From: CAZBWP01 sp964630265
GTDB lineage: Bacteria; Pseudomonadota; Alphaproteobacteria; Rhodospirillales; Defluviicoccaceae
Direction: 5' to 3'
Assembly: GCA_964630265.1 (NCBI GenBank)
Contig: CAZVRW010000012.1
Location: forward strand, 1 to 64,000
Length of the DNA: 64,000 bases
A program made the translations under genes and the position numbers. The notes under the pieces are model-generated. The model searched no databases and was not told the origin of the DNA. It was given only the letters and a program-made list of their open reading frames with translations. Shown here piece by piece: positions 1-8,716 of the stretch. Positions within the stretch are counted from its first letter, which is position 1; each line of letters opens with the position of its first letter.

Positions 1-4
1 TCTC

Positions 5-79
5 GGGCGCGTAGCTCAGCGGGAGAGCACCGTCTTCACACGGCGGGGGTCCGTGGTTCGATCCCACGCGCGCCCACCA
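5..79 (+). tRNA. tRNA-Val (anticodon CAC)
   Basis: A complete cloverleaf can be folded by hand. The seven-pair acceptor stem is 5-11 with 69-75 (GGGCGCG/CGCGCCC). The D arm is 14-28, the anticodon stem is 30-34 with 42-46, and the T arm is 52-68 with the TTCGATC loop. The anticodon loop 35-41 is TTCACAC, which puts CAC at 37-39 and reads GUG valine codons. The discriminator base A76 is followed by an encoded CCA at 77-79. The gene lies at the edge of an accessory region, so it is a possible integration site, but no second attachment copy is visible. Confidence 0.95.
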
Positions 80-115
80 TTCCTTCCGTGCCGTCAGCGG
101 GCCGTGACCTCAGCC

Positions 116-194
116 ACCCACGACATCAGCGGGCCGAGCCGTCAGCCTCCCGTGACATCAGCCGGCCATCACGTCGGCGACCCACGACATCAGC
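116..194. repeat. short direct repeats downstream of tRNA-Val
   Basis: The 15-mer ACCCACGACATCAGC occurs exactly at 116-130 and 180-194. A related CGTGACATCAGC is at 151-162 and a GTGACCTCAGC at 103-113. The copies fill the space between the tRNA and the stop codon of the flippase gene. Function is unknown. They could be remnants of tandem duplication or binding sites. No T-rich terminator tail is seen. Confidence 0.6.
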
Positions 195-1743
195 CGCCGC
201 GAGCGGGCCGGGCCAGCCGAAGCCGTTCGGCGGCGATCGCGACCAGGCGCACCTCGGCGCCGGCGGGGCGGCCGCCCAGGCGCCACAGGCCGAAGACCAC
301 CAACCCATAGACCGCGACGCCGAGCGCCACCAGGAGTGCCAGGTCGATCACCGCCGTCGCCAAGTCAGCGGGGGTGCCGCCGGCGAACTGCCACGGCAGC
401 ACCGCCGCCACCAGGGCGGTCGTCGCGGTGACGGGGCGCCACAGCCGGTCGGCGAGTTGCGGCAGCGTCAAGGCGAACACCCGCACCGCCACGGCCAGCT
501 CGATGACCAGCACGACACCGCCGGTGAAAACGAGCGCCCACGCCGCGCCGACGATGCCGGCGAGCGCGACGCCGGCCAGCGTCGCCGGCACCAGGATGGC
601 GAGGCGCACCCCGGCGAGCGTGGCGGCAAGCCGCGGCCGGTCGGCCGCCATGTAGAAGAGATGCGGACTGCCGCGCAGGACCTCGAGGGCGGCGGCGCAC
701 CCCAGGATCTGGACGATGGGGACCGCCGGTAGCCAAGTCTCGCCGAGCAGGATGCGCACCAGCAAGGGCGCCACCACCGCCACTCCGACGGCCGCCGGCA
801 GGAAGACCAGCACGGCCACGCCCATGTTGTCGAGAAACGCCCGGGCGAGGCGGCGCGGCTCGCTGGCGACGGTCGAGATGCCCGGGAACAGGGCGGTCTG
901 GACCGGCGCCTGCAGTTCGGTGGTGACCATGCGCGCGATCTCGCGGCCGATGTTGAAGAAGGCGAGCAGGTCGGCATTGAGCAGCCGGCCGATGACGATC
1001 GGCGGACAGGCCGCCGACAGGTGCATGAAGACGCCGCGCGCGAACACCCATTTGCCGAAGCCGATCAGTTCGGACATGGCGGCGAGCGACAATCGCGGCC
1101 GGTAGTCGTGCAGGAGATAGCTGAGGCCGACCCGGAGCAACGACCGGGCGATCTCGGCGCCGACCAGCGCCCAGTAGCTGCCGAGCGCCAACGCCAGCCC
1201 CACCGCCGCCAGCGCGGTTCCGAGCGTGGTGAGGAACTCCAGGCGAACGTGGCGCGGGAAGTCGAGGGACTTCAGGAAGTCGACGACACCGATGTTTTCG
1301 AAGCCGCCGATCAGCCGGGCGGCGGCGAGACCGAGCAACACCGCCGGCAGCCGCGGCTCGTCGAAGAAGGTTCCGGCCAGCGGCGCCAGCGCGGCGATCG
1401 CCAGCGTCAGCGCGACGCCCCGGCCGATGCCGATCGTCCAGGCGGTGTCGTAGAAGGCGCGGTCGGCGTCCCGCTTGCGGATGACGGCGAGCTTGACGCC
1501 GAGCGTGCCGAAGGTCTCGAGCACGCCCACCGCCGCCCAGGCCATGGCCAGCAGTCCGAAGTCCTCCGGCAACAGGACGCGGGCGAGGATGGCCAAGCCG
1601 GCGAGACGCACGACGCGACCGGCGACGCGCAATCCGAGCAGCCACCCGGCGCCGACGGCGATTCGCCCCGCGACGGTCTCGCCGCGGCCGGCGAACGGAG
1701 CGGCGGCGGCGTCCGGCCCGGCGGCGGGCGGCGGTTCAGGCAC
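190..1743 (-). CDS. oligosaccharide flippase / lipopolysaccharide biosynthesis membrane protein (Wzx-like)
   Basis: 517 residues with about twelve hydrophobic segments spread over the whole length. The N-terminal part carries a conserved feature of polysaccharide flippases, LARVLLPEDFGLLAMA, near residues 54-69. The family moves lipid-linked oligosaccharides across the inner membrane for O-antigen or capsule assembly. Translation starts at a GTG 9 bases after the stop of the upstream phosphopantetheinyl transferase, so the two are probably co-transcribed. No glycosyltransferase genes are next to it, which is unusual for a Wzx. A role in exporting a lipidated product of the nearby NRPS is possible but speculative. 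Confidence 0.75.
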   Translation of the reverse strand: MPEPPPAAGPDAAAAPFAGRGETVAGRIAVGAGWLLGLRVAGRVVRLAGLAILARVLLPEDFGLLAMAWAAVGVLETFGTLGVKLAVIRKRDADRAFYDTAWTIGIGRGVALTLAIAALAPLAGTFFDEPRLPAVLLGLAAARLIGGFENIGVVDFLKSLDFPRHVRLEFLTTLGTALAAVGLALALGSYWALVGAEIARSLLRVGLSYLLHDYRPRLSLAAMSELIGFGKWVFARGVFMHLSAACPPIVIGRLLNADLLAFFNIGREIARMVTTELQAPVQTALFPGISTVASEPRRLARAFLDNMGVAVLVFLPAAVGVAVVAPLLVRILLGETWLPAVPIVQILGCAAALEVLRGSPHLFYMAADRPRLAATLAGVRLAILVPATLAGVALAGIVGAAWALVFTGGVVLVIELAVAVRVFALTLPQLADRLWRPVTATTALVAAVLPWQFAGGTPADLATAVIDLALLVALGVAVYGLVVFGLWRLGGRPAGAEVRLVAIAAERLRLARPARGG

Positions 1744-1752
1744 GACAGCCGC

Positions 1753-2664
1753 TCAGCACGCCATATCCGCTTCGGAGTGGCAGCACTGCCAGTGCCACAA
1801 GCGGATCGTCCGACAGCCCACCGGCGCGGCGAGCGCGGCGGCGTAGGCGGCGCCGGCATCCAGGGTCCGCAGGCGCCAGCGCCGGGGGTCTCGCGGATCG
1901 ATCGCGCTGTGCAGGAGTCGCGCGGGCTCGGTCGGTGACAGCGACACGGAGACAGCGTCCAGGGCAACGGACAGGCCGACGCCCTTCGCCTTGAGATACG
2001 CCTCCTTGCGCACCCAGGCGTGAAAGAACGTCCGCGCGCGGTCGTCAGCGACGACGGCGGCCAGCGCCGTCCTCTCCGTCGGCGAAAGGCTCCGCTCGGC
2101 GAGCGGCGTGATGTCGAGATCGTCGCGGATGCGCTCCACATCGATGCCGACCTCGGCCTCGCGGCAGACGGCGACGAGGGCGAGATCGCCGCTGGCGGCG
2201 ACGTTAAACCGCAGCGGCGCGTCCGGCGTCGCCAGCCGCGGCTTTGTGAAGTGACCCTCGGCCAGCGACACGTCCGCGGGTGGAATGGCGAGGTAGCCGG
2301 CGAGAATGCGCCGCAGCGCGATGCGGCGACCGAGGAAGCGGGCACGATCGCGGGCGAAGCGAAAACGTCGGCCGCGGGCACGTTCGCCCGCCGACAACAG
2401 GTCTTCTCCGTGGCCGGATCCGGCATCGTCTCCGTGATCGGGCGGCGGGGCGGCGGTCGCCAGGGCGATGCGCCAGACGTGAACCTCGCCCGCGCACAGA
2501 TCCGGACGGTCGAGCGGGGCGATCCACGCAGCCCCGGCGCCGGCTGGTGCGGGTGTCGACAGGGCTGACCGGCGCACAGGGCGGTGCAAATCGGGCGGTC
2601 CTAATGGCTCGGACCCGACGCGGGGTTGCCGAGCGCCGGATCGTTGCGCAAGCCGTACCCGCAT
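1753..2664 (-). CDS. 4'-phosphopantetheinyl transferase, Sfp type
   Basis: The protein shows both signatures of the Sfp superfamily: VGIDVERI, with the Mg-binding Asp, near residue 173, and FFHAWVRKEAYLKAKG (the W-x-x-K-E-A-x-x-K-x-x-G motif) near residue 215. It transfers phosphopantetheine from CoA to the serine of carrier domains. It probably activates the three carrier domains of the NRPS about 4 kb away. At 303 residues it is longer than Sfp (about 224). Recognisable homology starts only near residue 50, so the ATG at 2664 may be too far upstream. It is divergent from the tctA gene. Confidence 0.88.
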   Translation of the reverse strand: MRVRLAQRSGARQPRVGSEPLGPPDLHRPVRRSALSTPAPAGAGAAWIAPLDRPDLCAGEVHVWRIALATAAPPPDHGDDAGSGHGEDLLSAGERARGRRFRFARDRARFLGRRIALRRILAGYLAIPPADVSLAEGHFTKPRLATPDAPLRFNVAASGDLALVAVCREAEVGIDVERIRDDLDITPLAERSLSPTERTALAAVVADDRARTFFHAWVRKEAYLKAKGVGLSVALDAVSVSLSPTEPARLLHSAIDPRDPRRWRLRTLDAGAAYAAALAAPVGCRTIRLWHWQCCHSEADMAC

Positions 2665-2897
2665 GTCGCGCGGCGTGACAAGCGATGTTTCGCCCCGCCG
2701 CCCCGCCGGTGCGCCCCGCCATCCGGCTGAGCGTCCGCGCGGCGCCCCGACGTCGTTAAGGTTTTCGCGTCGGCGGTTGGGTTAGAGTTGTCGCCAGCGG
2801 CCGTCGCCACGATCGCCTCCGCTTTGCAAGGTCACCACGCACCGCCACCGCCATCGGTGGCCGGCGAGACCACAACAGAAAAAGGTTTCGGGTCAGT

Positions 2898-4946
2898 ATG
2901 CTCGACGTCGCCTGGACCGGGTTGTTGCTTGTCCTCGAGCCGGCCCGCTTCGTCTACCTGTTGGCGGGGGTCGGCATCGGCCTGGTGGTCGGGTTGGTCC
3001 CGGGCATTGGCGGGGTCGCGGCGATGGCCATGCTGATTCCGTTCACCTACGGCATGGAGCCCGTGGCCGCCTTGGCGATGCTCGTCGGACTGACGACGGT
3101 CAAGAGCACCTCCGATACGATTCCCGCGGTGCTGTTCGGCGTCCCCGGCACCGTCGGCGCCGCCGCAACGGTGCTCGACGGCTTTCCGCTGGCGAAACGC
3201 GGCGAGGCCGGTCGGGCGTTGGGCGCCAGTTATGCCGCGTCGCTGTTCGGCGGTCTTTTCGGCGCGTGTGTCTTCGCCGTCAGCCTGCCGTTCCTGCTTC
3301 CCGTCATCTTGCATGTCGGTGCGCCGGAGCTCTTCGCGTTGAGCGTCTTCGGCCTGTCGTCGGTGTCGGCGCTCAGCGGCGGCACGCCACTGCGCGGCCT
3401 CGCCGCCGCCGGGCTCGGGCTCCTGATCGCGATGATCGGAGCCGCCCCGCAACTCGGCACGTTGCGCTGGACGTTCGGCTCCACCTACCTGTGGGACGGA
3501 CTGCCGCTCGTGCCCGTGACGCTCGGGTTGTTCGCGATCCCGGAACTGGCCGAACTCGCCGTCAGGCGCACGTCGATCGCCGCTCCCGGCGCCCCTCCCG
3601 GCGCCGATCTCGGCACCGATCTCGGCACCACGCGCGGCGCCAAGCGAGGCATCGCCGACGTCGTCAGGCACTGGTGGCTGACGATCCGCTGCAGCGCGCT
3701 GGGCGCGTCTCTTGGGGCGGTGCCCGGCATCGGCGTTGCCGTGACGGACTGGGTCGCGTATGGCCACGCGGCGCGGTCCGAGAAGGACGCCGAGGGGTTC
3801 GGCAAGGGCGATATCCGCGGCGTCATCGCCTCCGAGAGTGCCAACAATGCGACCGCCGGCGGCGCGCTCGTGCCAACGGTTGCCTTCGGCGTGCCGGGCA
3901 GCGCGGGAATGGCCATCCTGCTCGGGGCCTTCCTGGTCCACGGCCTCGTGCCGGGACCGCGCATGCTGAATGAGCATCTCGACATCACCTACGCGCTGAT
4001 CTGGTGTCTCGTCATCGCCAACGTCATCGGCGCGGCGGTCTGTTTGCTGGCGAGCAACGGTCTGGCCCGCATCGCCCGGGTGCGGTTCAGCATCCTCGTG
4101 CCGACGGTTCTGCCGTTCGTCATCGTCAGCGCCTATCAGGCGTCCGCCAGTTGGGGCGACCTGCTCGTCCTACTGGTCGCGGGGAGCGTCGGCATTCTGA
4201 TGAAGGCTCTCCAATGGCCGCGCCCGCCGCTGATCCTGGGCTTCGTGCTGTCGCCGATCTTCGAACGCTACCTGCACATCTCGTTCGAGCGTTACGGCTA
4301 TGCTTGGCTGTTGGACCCTGCGGTGCTGGCGCTGTTCGCCGCCGCGGCCTGGTTCCTCGTGCCGCCGCTCGTCCGTTCTCTGCGGCGGCCTGGGCGCTCC
4401 CCGGCCGCCGCGCCTCCCGACGCACGGGGGGCGATCGCGTTTGCGCTGATGCTGGTGGCCCTCGTCGGACTCGCCGTCGCCCTGACCGGTGACTGGCCGG
4501 CCGCCGATGCCCGGGTGCCGCGGGCCGTCGCCGCGATCACGGCCGCGGCGATCGTCGGCTTCGTCGTCGCCCGTCTCTGGGCCGCACGCCACGGCACGGC
4601 ACCGGGAGCGGCACCCCGAACCGCGTCGGGCGGGGCCGGTGGCGACGCCGACGCGGCAACTGGAGCGGATCCGCGAAAGCGCGTGGCCACGCTCTGGTTC
4701 CTGGGCGTCATCGTCGGATTTCTGCTGCTGATCATCGGCGTTGGCCTGATCCCCGCGATCGCGCTATTCGTCGTCGCCTACATGGTGTTGGAGGGGCGCG
4801 AGCGGCTTGGTTGTGCCATCGTCACGGCGACGGGCGTCACGTTTGGATGCTGGCTCCTGTTCGATCGCTGGCTGGCGCTCCCCTGGCCCGATTCCGTGAT
4901 CGGGCTTCTGTTCCCGGGCCTGCGGACGGCCAGCGGCTTGCTGTGA
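2898..4946 (+). CDS. tripartite tricarboxylate transporter, TctA permease fused to a TctB-like domain
   Basis: 682 residues. The first ~500 match TctA large permeases: LVPGIGGVAAMAMLIPFTYG near residue 33, a FGVPGTVGAAATVLDG segment near 82, and SESANNATAGGALVPT near 312. After a polar linker, residues ~515-682 form four or five more membrane helices, as in the small TctB subunit, which is normally a separate gene. This explains why no tctB is seen. TctA and TctB form the inner-membrane part of a cation-coupled carboxylate importer. The substrate-binding protein gene follows 10 bases downstream. Confidence 0.88.
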   Translation: MLDVAWTGLLLVLEPARFVYLLAGVGIGLVVGLVPGIGGVAAMAMLIPFTYGMEPVAALAMLVGLTTVKSTSDTIPAVLFGVPGTVGAAATVLDGFPLAKRGEAGRALGASYAASLFGGLFGACVFAVSLPFLLPVILHVGAPELFALSVFGLSSVSALSGGTPLRGLAAAGLGLLIAMIGAAPQLGTLRWTFGSTYLWDGLPLVPVTLGLFAIPELAELAVRRTSIAAPGAPPGADLGTDLGTTRGAKRGIADVVRHWWLTIRCSALGASLGAVPGIGVAVTDWVAYGHAARSEKDAEGFGKGDIRGVIASESANNATAGGALVPTVAFGVPGSAGMAILLGAFLVHGLVPGPRMLNEHLDITYALIWCLVIANVIGAAVCLLASNGLARIARVRFSILVPTVLPFVIVSAYQASASWGDLLVLLVAGSVGILMKALQWPRPPLILGFVLSPIFERYLHISFERYGYAWLLDPAVLALFAAAAWFLVPPLVRSLRRPGRSPAAAPPDARGAIAFALMLVALVGLAVALTGDWPAADARVPRAVAAITAAAIVGFVVARLWAARHGTAPGAAPRTASGGAGGDADAATGADPRKRVATLWFLGVIVGFLLLIIGVGLIPAIALFVVAYMVLEGRERLGCAIVTATGVTFGCWLLFDRWLALPWPDSVIGLLFPGLRTASGLL

Positions 4947-4956
4947 AGGAGATCCC

Positions 4957-6021
4957 GTGCGACAGGTGACGGACGACGACGGACACAAAGGGTCGATCCT
5001 GCGGATCCCCGGGTTGGGCCTGCTGGTTTGCGCCCTGCTGCTCATCCAGGCCGGAGCGGCGGCCGCGGCCGACTCCGCCGCGGAATTCTTCCGCGGCCGG
5101 ACGATCACCCTGCTGATCGGCTACAGCCCCGGCGGCGGCTACGACAGCTACGGGCGCGCCGTCGCCCGGCACATGGGCAAGCACATCCCGGGCAACCCGC
5201 ACATCGTCGTCAAGAACATGCCCGGCGCGGGCAGCTTGCGTCTCGCCAACTACCTCTACAATGTCGCCGACGCCGATGGCTTGGTGATCGGCACCTTCAA
5301 TCGCGATATCGCCGTCGGTCCGCTCCTCGAGCCCGGCGAGGCGCACTACGATTCCCGGCGGCTCGGCTGGATCGGCAGCGCCAGCAAGGCGGTGACCGTG
5401 TGCTTCGTCGCCGAGCGCACCGGGGTCCGAAGCTGGCGGGATCTCCTCGAGCGCGACGTGATCGCCGGCGCCACCGGCGTGCGCGCGAGTTCCGGTCAGC
5501 TCGCCTTCCTGCTGCGCAACGTCTTCGGTGCGAAGCTGAAGGTGATCACCGGCTACGAAGGCAGCAACGAGGTCCTGCTCGCCCTGGAGCGCGGCGAAGT
5601 CGACGCCACGTGCACGACCTGGGAAACCATCAAGTCGAGGCGACCGCAATGGATCACGCCCGGAACGGTGATCCCCGTGGTGCAAATGTCCCTCGAAGGG
5701 GACCCGGACCTCACCGACGTGCCGGTGATCATTGATCTCGCCGAGACCGATGCTGAGCGTCGCCTGCTTCAGCTCGTTCTCGCGGGGCAGCAGATGGGCC
5801 GCCCCTTCGCGGCTCCTCCCAACCTCGCCCCGGAGCGCCTGGAGATCCTGCGCACGGCCTTCATGGCCACCATGCACGACCCGGATTTCCGGCGGGAAAT
5901 GGAGGCGGCACGGTTCACCGTCCGCCCGTTGTCGGGGTCGGAGGTGCAGAGCTTGGTCGACGCGATCCACGAAACGCCGCCCGAGGTGGTCGCGGCGGCG
6001 GCGGCTGCCGTGCGCCCCTGA
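4957..6021 (+). CDS. tripartite tricarboxylate transporter substrate-binding protein (TctC/Bug family)
   Basis: 354 residues with an N-terminal hydrophobic signal segment (about residues 19-39, ending ...AAAAAD), then the Bug-family start FFRGRTITLLIGYSPGGGYD and the later NMPGAGSLRLANYLYN. Such periplasmic proteins capture carboxylates or other small acids and deliver them to TctAB. The GTG start at 4957 has an AAGGAG ribosome site just upstream and sits 10 bases after the tctA stop, so it is one operon. The ligand cannot be read from the sequence. The gene converges on the NRPS, with two large hairpins between them. Confidence 0.85.
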   Translation: MRQVTDDDGHKGSILRIPGLGLLVCALLLIQAGAAAAADSAAEFFRGRTITLLIGYSPGGGYDSYGRAVARHMGKHIPGNPHIVVKNMPGAGSLRLANYLYNVADADGLVIGTFNRDIAVGPLLEPGEAHYDSRRLGWIGSASKAVTVCFVAERTGVRSWRDLLERDVIAGATGVRASSGQLAFLLRNVFGAKLKVITGYEGSNEVLLALERGEVDATCTTWETIKSRRPQWITPGTVIPVVQMSLEGDPDLTDVPVIIDLAETDAERRLLQLVLAGQQMGRPFAAPPNLAPERLEILRTAFMATMHDPDFRREMEAARFTVRPLSGSEVQSLVDAIHETPPEVVAAAAAAVRP

Positions 6022-6102
6022 GATATCGATGCGATGCCGCGGCCGGGCCTCGCCCCGGCCCGCCTCGGCCCCTTTCGGGCCGTCACGACGGCAAACGGGC
6101 CA

Positions 6103-6152
6103 GTGGTTCGATGCTGACGGATGAGTCCCATCCGTCAGCTGAATCGAACCAC
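6103..6152. repeat. large hairpin 1 between tctC and NRPS
   Basis: Left arm 6103-6123 pairs with right arm 6129-6152. All 21 bases of the left arm pair, with a 3-base bulge (TGA, 6140-6142) on the right and a 5-base loop (AGTCC). The stem contains CGATGCTGACG, nearly the same as the core of the neighbouring hairpin. It lies between the ends of two convergent genes. There is no T tract on either strand, so it may be a REP-like element, an mRNA 3' protector or a transcription block rather than a classical terminator. Confidence 0.75.
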
Positions 6153-6166
6153 CAGAACAATAGCTA

Positions 6167-6218
6167 AGTGGATCGACCGATCTGACGCTTGGGCACCAAG
6201 CGTCAGATCCGATCCACT
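6167..6218. repeat. large hairpin 2 overlapping the NRPS stop codon
   Basis: The inner stem 6179-6192 pairs perfectly with 6196-6209 (14 bp, 3-base loop GCA). An outer stem 6167-6174 pairs with 6211-6218 (8 bp). The left arm contains CGATCTGACG, a near copy of the core of hairpin 1. The TGA stop of the C-T-TE synthetase (6203-6205, minus strand) lies inside the right arm, so the last codons of the NRPS are part of the palindrome. Likely roles are 3'-end protection or termination of both convergent transcripts. Confidence 0.75.
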
Positions 6219-8710
6219 AGTACGCCGGAGATGCGGTCCGCCAGCAGCCGGACAGCCGGCTCCCGCACGATCTGATCGTGATCGCACGGCAGATCGTGCA
6301 GGCTCAGCGTGCCGGACACCATTGCCTGCCATCCGGTCGTCGGATGGGCACCGTCGGGCCAGAGCCCCGAGCGGAACAGGTGGACCGCTCCCGGGTAGGC
6401 CTCGATGGTGTAGCTGGACAGCGCGACGAGATGCGCGTGGCGAATGCCATGACCGACGCCGTGGCCGGTCTCGACGTCCGGCGTCAACACGTGCCGCGCC
6501 AGCATCGCGGCGCGCGTCGGCAGTCGTCGCAGGCGGCGTCCGAGGCGGTCGATCAGCGGCCGGCGGCGATAGCCCGGGGCGGCGGTGTCGATCAGCCCGA
6601 GGAACTCGGGCGCCTCACCCAGGGCGGACAGCTGCCGGGCCATTTCGTAGGCGAACACGCCACCACTGCAGTAGCCGAGAAGCCGGTGCGGCCCCGCCGG
6701 CTGGATCGTCCGCATCGACTCGATGCAGTGGCGCGCGATGTCGCCGACCGACGTGTGGGGTGGCATGGCCCCGTCGATGCCGACCGCCTGCAAGCCATAG
6801 ATCGGTTGGCCGGGATCGAGATGGCGGCAGAGTTCGGCGTAGTCGCTGAGGATGCCGCCCGCGATGTGCACGCAGAACACGGCGCGTCGATCGCCGTCGG
6901 CGCGGATGGGGATCGGCCGTGACCAGAGCGTGCCGTCGTGGTCGCGGCACAGTTCGCGCGCCAGGGCTTCCACCGTGCCCTCGCCGTACCACAGGACATG
7001 CAGCGGCAGGGTCTTGCCGAAGATCTCCTTGATCTTGGCCATCACTTCCACGGCCATCAGGGAGTGGCCGCCGACCGCGAAGAAATTGTCGGTCACGCCA
7101 ACGTCGGTGCGGCCGAGCAGGGCGTGCCAGATGCGAACCAGCTGCACCTCGACGGCGTTGCGGGCGAGAACGATGCCGGCAGGGCCGGATGGCGGCGAGG
7201 GCGGGCCCGCCGCATCCGCCGCATCCGCCAACAGCCGGTCGGCGACGGGCTGCGCCGGTGACGGTCCAGTTGTTTGGACCGGTGGCAACGTCGAGAACCG
7301 CCGCTCCGGATCGGCGACTACGGCCCGCAACACGTCCTCGAATTGCGCGGCCATGCGCTCGATTTCCGCAGGCTCGAACAGCATCGTGTCGTACTCGAAG
7401 GTCGCCGCCCGGCCGTCGCGTCCGTCGACGAGCGACAACCACAGATCACATTTCGCCGTGTCACGCTCGAGGGTGACCGCGGACACGTCGAGCGCGGGGT
7501 GCGCGAGCGCGGGGCCGATCTCGTCCCGATGCGTGAACAGCACCCGGAACAAGGGCGCGCGGCCCAGGGTGCGGTTCGGATTGACGGCCTTCACCACCTC
7601 CTCGAACGGCAGATCCTGGTTGGAGACCCCGGCAAGCAGGGCGTCTTTCGTGCCCCCGACGAAGGCCCGGAACGTCCGGTCCTCCGCGCCGTGGCTTCTC
7701 AGGGCGAGGGTATTGGCGAAGAAGCCGATGAGATCCCGCAGTTCGGCCCGCGGTCGGCCGGCGATCGGCGTGCCGACGACGATGTCGCTTTGCCCGGTCC
7801 GCCGATGCAGCCATGCCTGGAACGCCGCGAGCATGAGCATGAACGGCGTCACGGCGAGGGTTTGGGCGAGCCGGTCCAGGTCGGCGGTCAGCGGCCGCGG
7901 CAGCAGCCACCTGAGCTTCCTGCCCTCGGCGCGCCGCGCCGGCGGGCGCGGTCCCGCCGTCGACAGGTTCGGCAGGTCCGGGGCGCCCCGCAGGGTCCGA
8001 CCCCAGAAATCCCGCTGGGCATCGAGCGCTCCGGTCTCGACCCGTCGCCGCTCCCAGAGCGCGAAATCCGCGTACTGGATGGGGAGCGGTGGCAGCTCGG
8101 GCGACGCGCCGGCGCAGCGTGCTGCGTAGCATCGGCTGACCTCTCCATTGAACAGCCGCAGTGACCATTCATCGGCGACGATGTGGTGCATGGTCAGCGC
8201 CACCAGATGATCATCGTCGGCGATCCGACAGACCAGAAGTTTGACCAACGGACCGCGGGTCAGATCGAACGGCGCATGCACCTCGCGCTCGGCGAGCCGG
8301 ACGGCCGCGACGTCTGCGTCGGACCGGCCGCCGAGATCGATCACCGAAATGGCCGGCCGGCCGTCTGCGTCGATCTCCTGACGCGGCTTGCCCAGGTCGG
8401 CGGCGAAGGTCGTGCGCAGGGTTTCATGGCGCATGACCACGTCGCCCACCGCTTGGCGGAACGCCGGCAGATCGAGCCGTCCGCGCACCCGCATGATGCG
8501 GTAGACGTTGTAGGCGGGATCGTCCGGGTCGAGCTGGGTGATCAGCCACAGGCGCTGTTGGGCGAACGACAGCGGCGTCGGGTCGTCCGGTCGTCGCCGC
8601 GGAATGCCGACGAGGGAGCGCCGATCCGCTCGGCCCGCCAGCAGGCGCCGCTCGAGCTCGGCGCGTTCGGCGGCCGGCAAAGCGGCCAGTCGCGTCCGCA
8701 GATCGGTCAT
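6203..8710 (-). CDS. nonribosomal peptide synthetase, terminal module C-T-TE
   Basis: 835 residues. A condensation domain (~45-480) begins LSFAQQRLWLITQLDP. Its catalytic motif at residues 175-181 is HHIVADE, so the usual final Gly of HHxxxDG is Glu while the essential second His and the Asp remain. A carrier domain (~525-600) has VGGHSLMA with the phosphopantetheine serine. A C-terminal thioesterase (~610-835) has VFCVHIAGG (oxyanion region) and GYCSGG, where the nucleophile position of G-x-S-x-G is Cys681. No adenylation domain is present, so its amino acid must be loaded in trans or the domain condenses two upstream-bound intermediates. It starts 6 bases after the stop of the larger synthetase and is probably translationally coupled to it. 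Confidence 0.9.
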   Translation of the reverse strand: MTDLRTRLAALPAAERAELERRLLAGRADRRSLVGIPRRRPDDPTPLSFAQQRLWLITQLDPDDPAYNVYRIMRVRGRLDLPAFRQAVGDVVMRHETLRTTFAADLGKPRQEIDADGRPAISVIDLGGRSDADVAAVRLAEREVHAPFDLTRGPLVKLLVCRIADDDHLVALTMHHIVADEWSLRLFNGEVSRCYAARCAGASPELPPLPIQYADFALWERRRVETGALDAQRDFWGRTLRGAPDLPNLSTAGPRPPARRAEGRKLRWLLPRPLTADLDRLAQTLAVTPFMLMLAAFQAWLHRRTGQSDIVVGTPIAGRPRAELRDLIGFFANTLALRSHGAEDRTFRAFVGGTKDALLAGVSNQDLPFEEVVKAVNPNRTLGRAPLFRVLFTHRDEIGPALAHPALDVSAVTLERDTAKCDLWLSLVDGRDGRAATFEYDTMLFEPAEIERMAAQFEDVLRAVVADPERRFSTLPPVQTTGPSPAQPVADRLLADAADAAGPPSPPSGPAGIVLARNAVEVQLVRIWHALLGRTDVGVTDNFFAVGGHSLMAVEVMAKIKEIFGKTLPLHVLWYGEGTVEALARELCRDHDGTLWSRPIPIRADGDRRAVFCVHIAGGILSDYAELCRHLDPGQPIYGLQAVGIDGAMPPHTSVGDIARHCIESMRTIQPAGPHRLLGYCSGGVFAYEMARQLSALGEAPEFLGLIDTAAPGYRRRPLIDRLGRRLRRLPTRAAMLARHVLTPDVETGHGVGHGIRHAHLVALSSYTIEAYPGAVHLFRSGLWPDGAHPTTGWQAMVSGTLSLHDLPCDHDQIVREPAVRLLADRISGVLVDRI

Positions 8711-8716
8711 TCCCGC

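Noticed and set aside
6103..6152. Hairpin 1 as a tRNA fragment because of GGTTCGAT
   Set aside because: The match to a T arm is limited to a few bases and is explained by the palindrome itself. No cloverleaf can be drawn.
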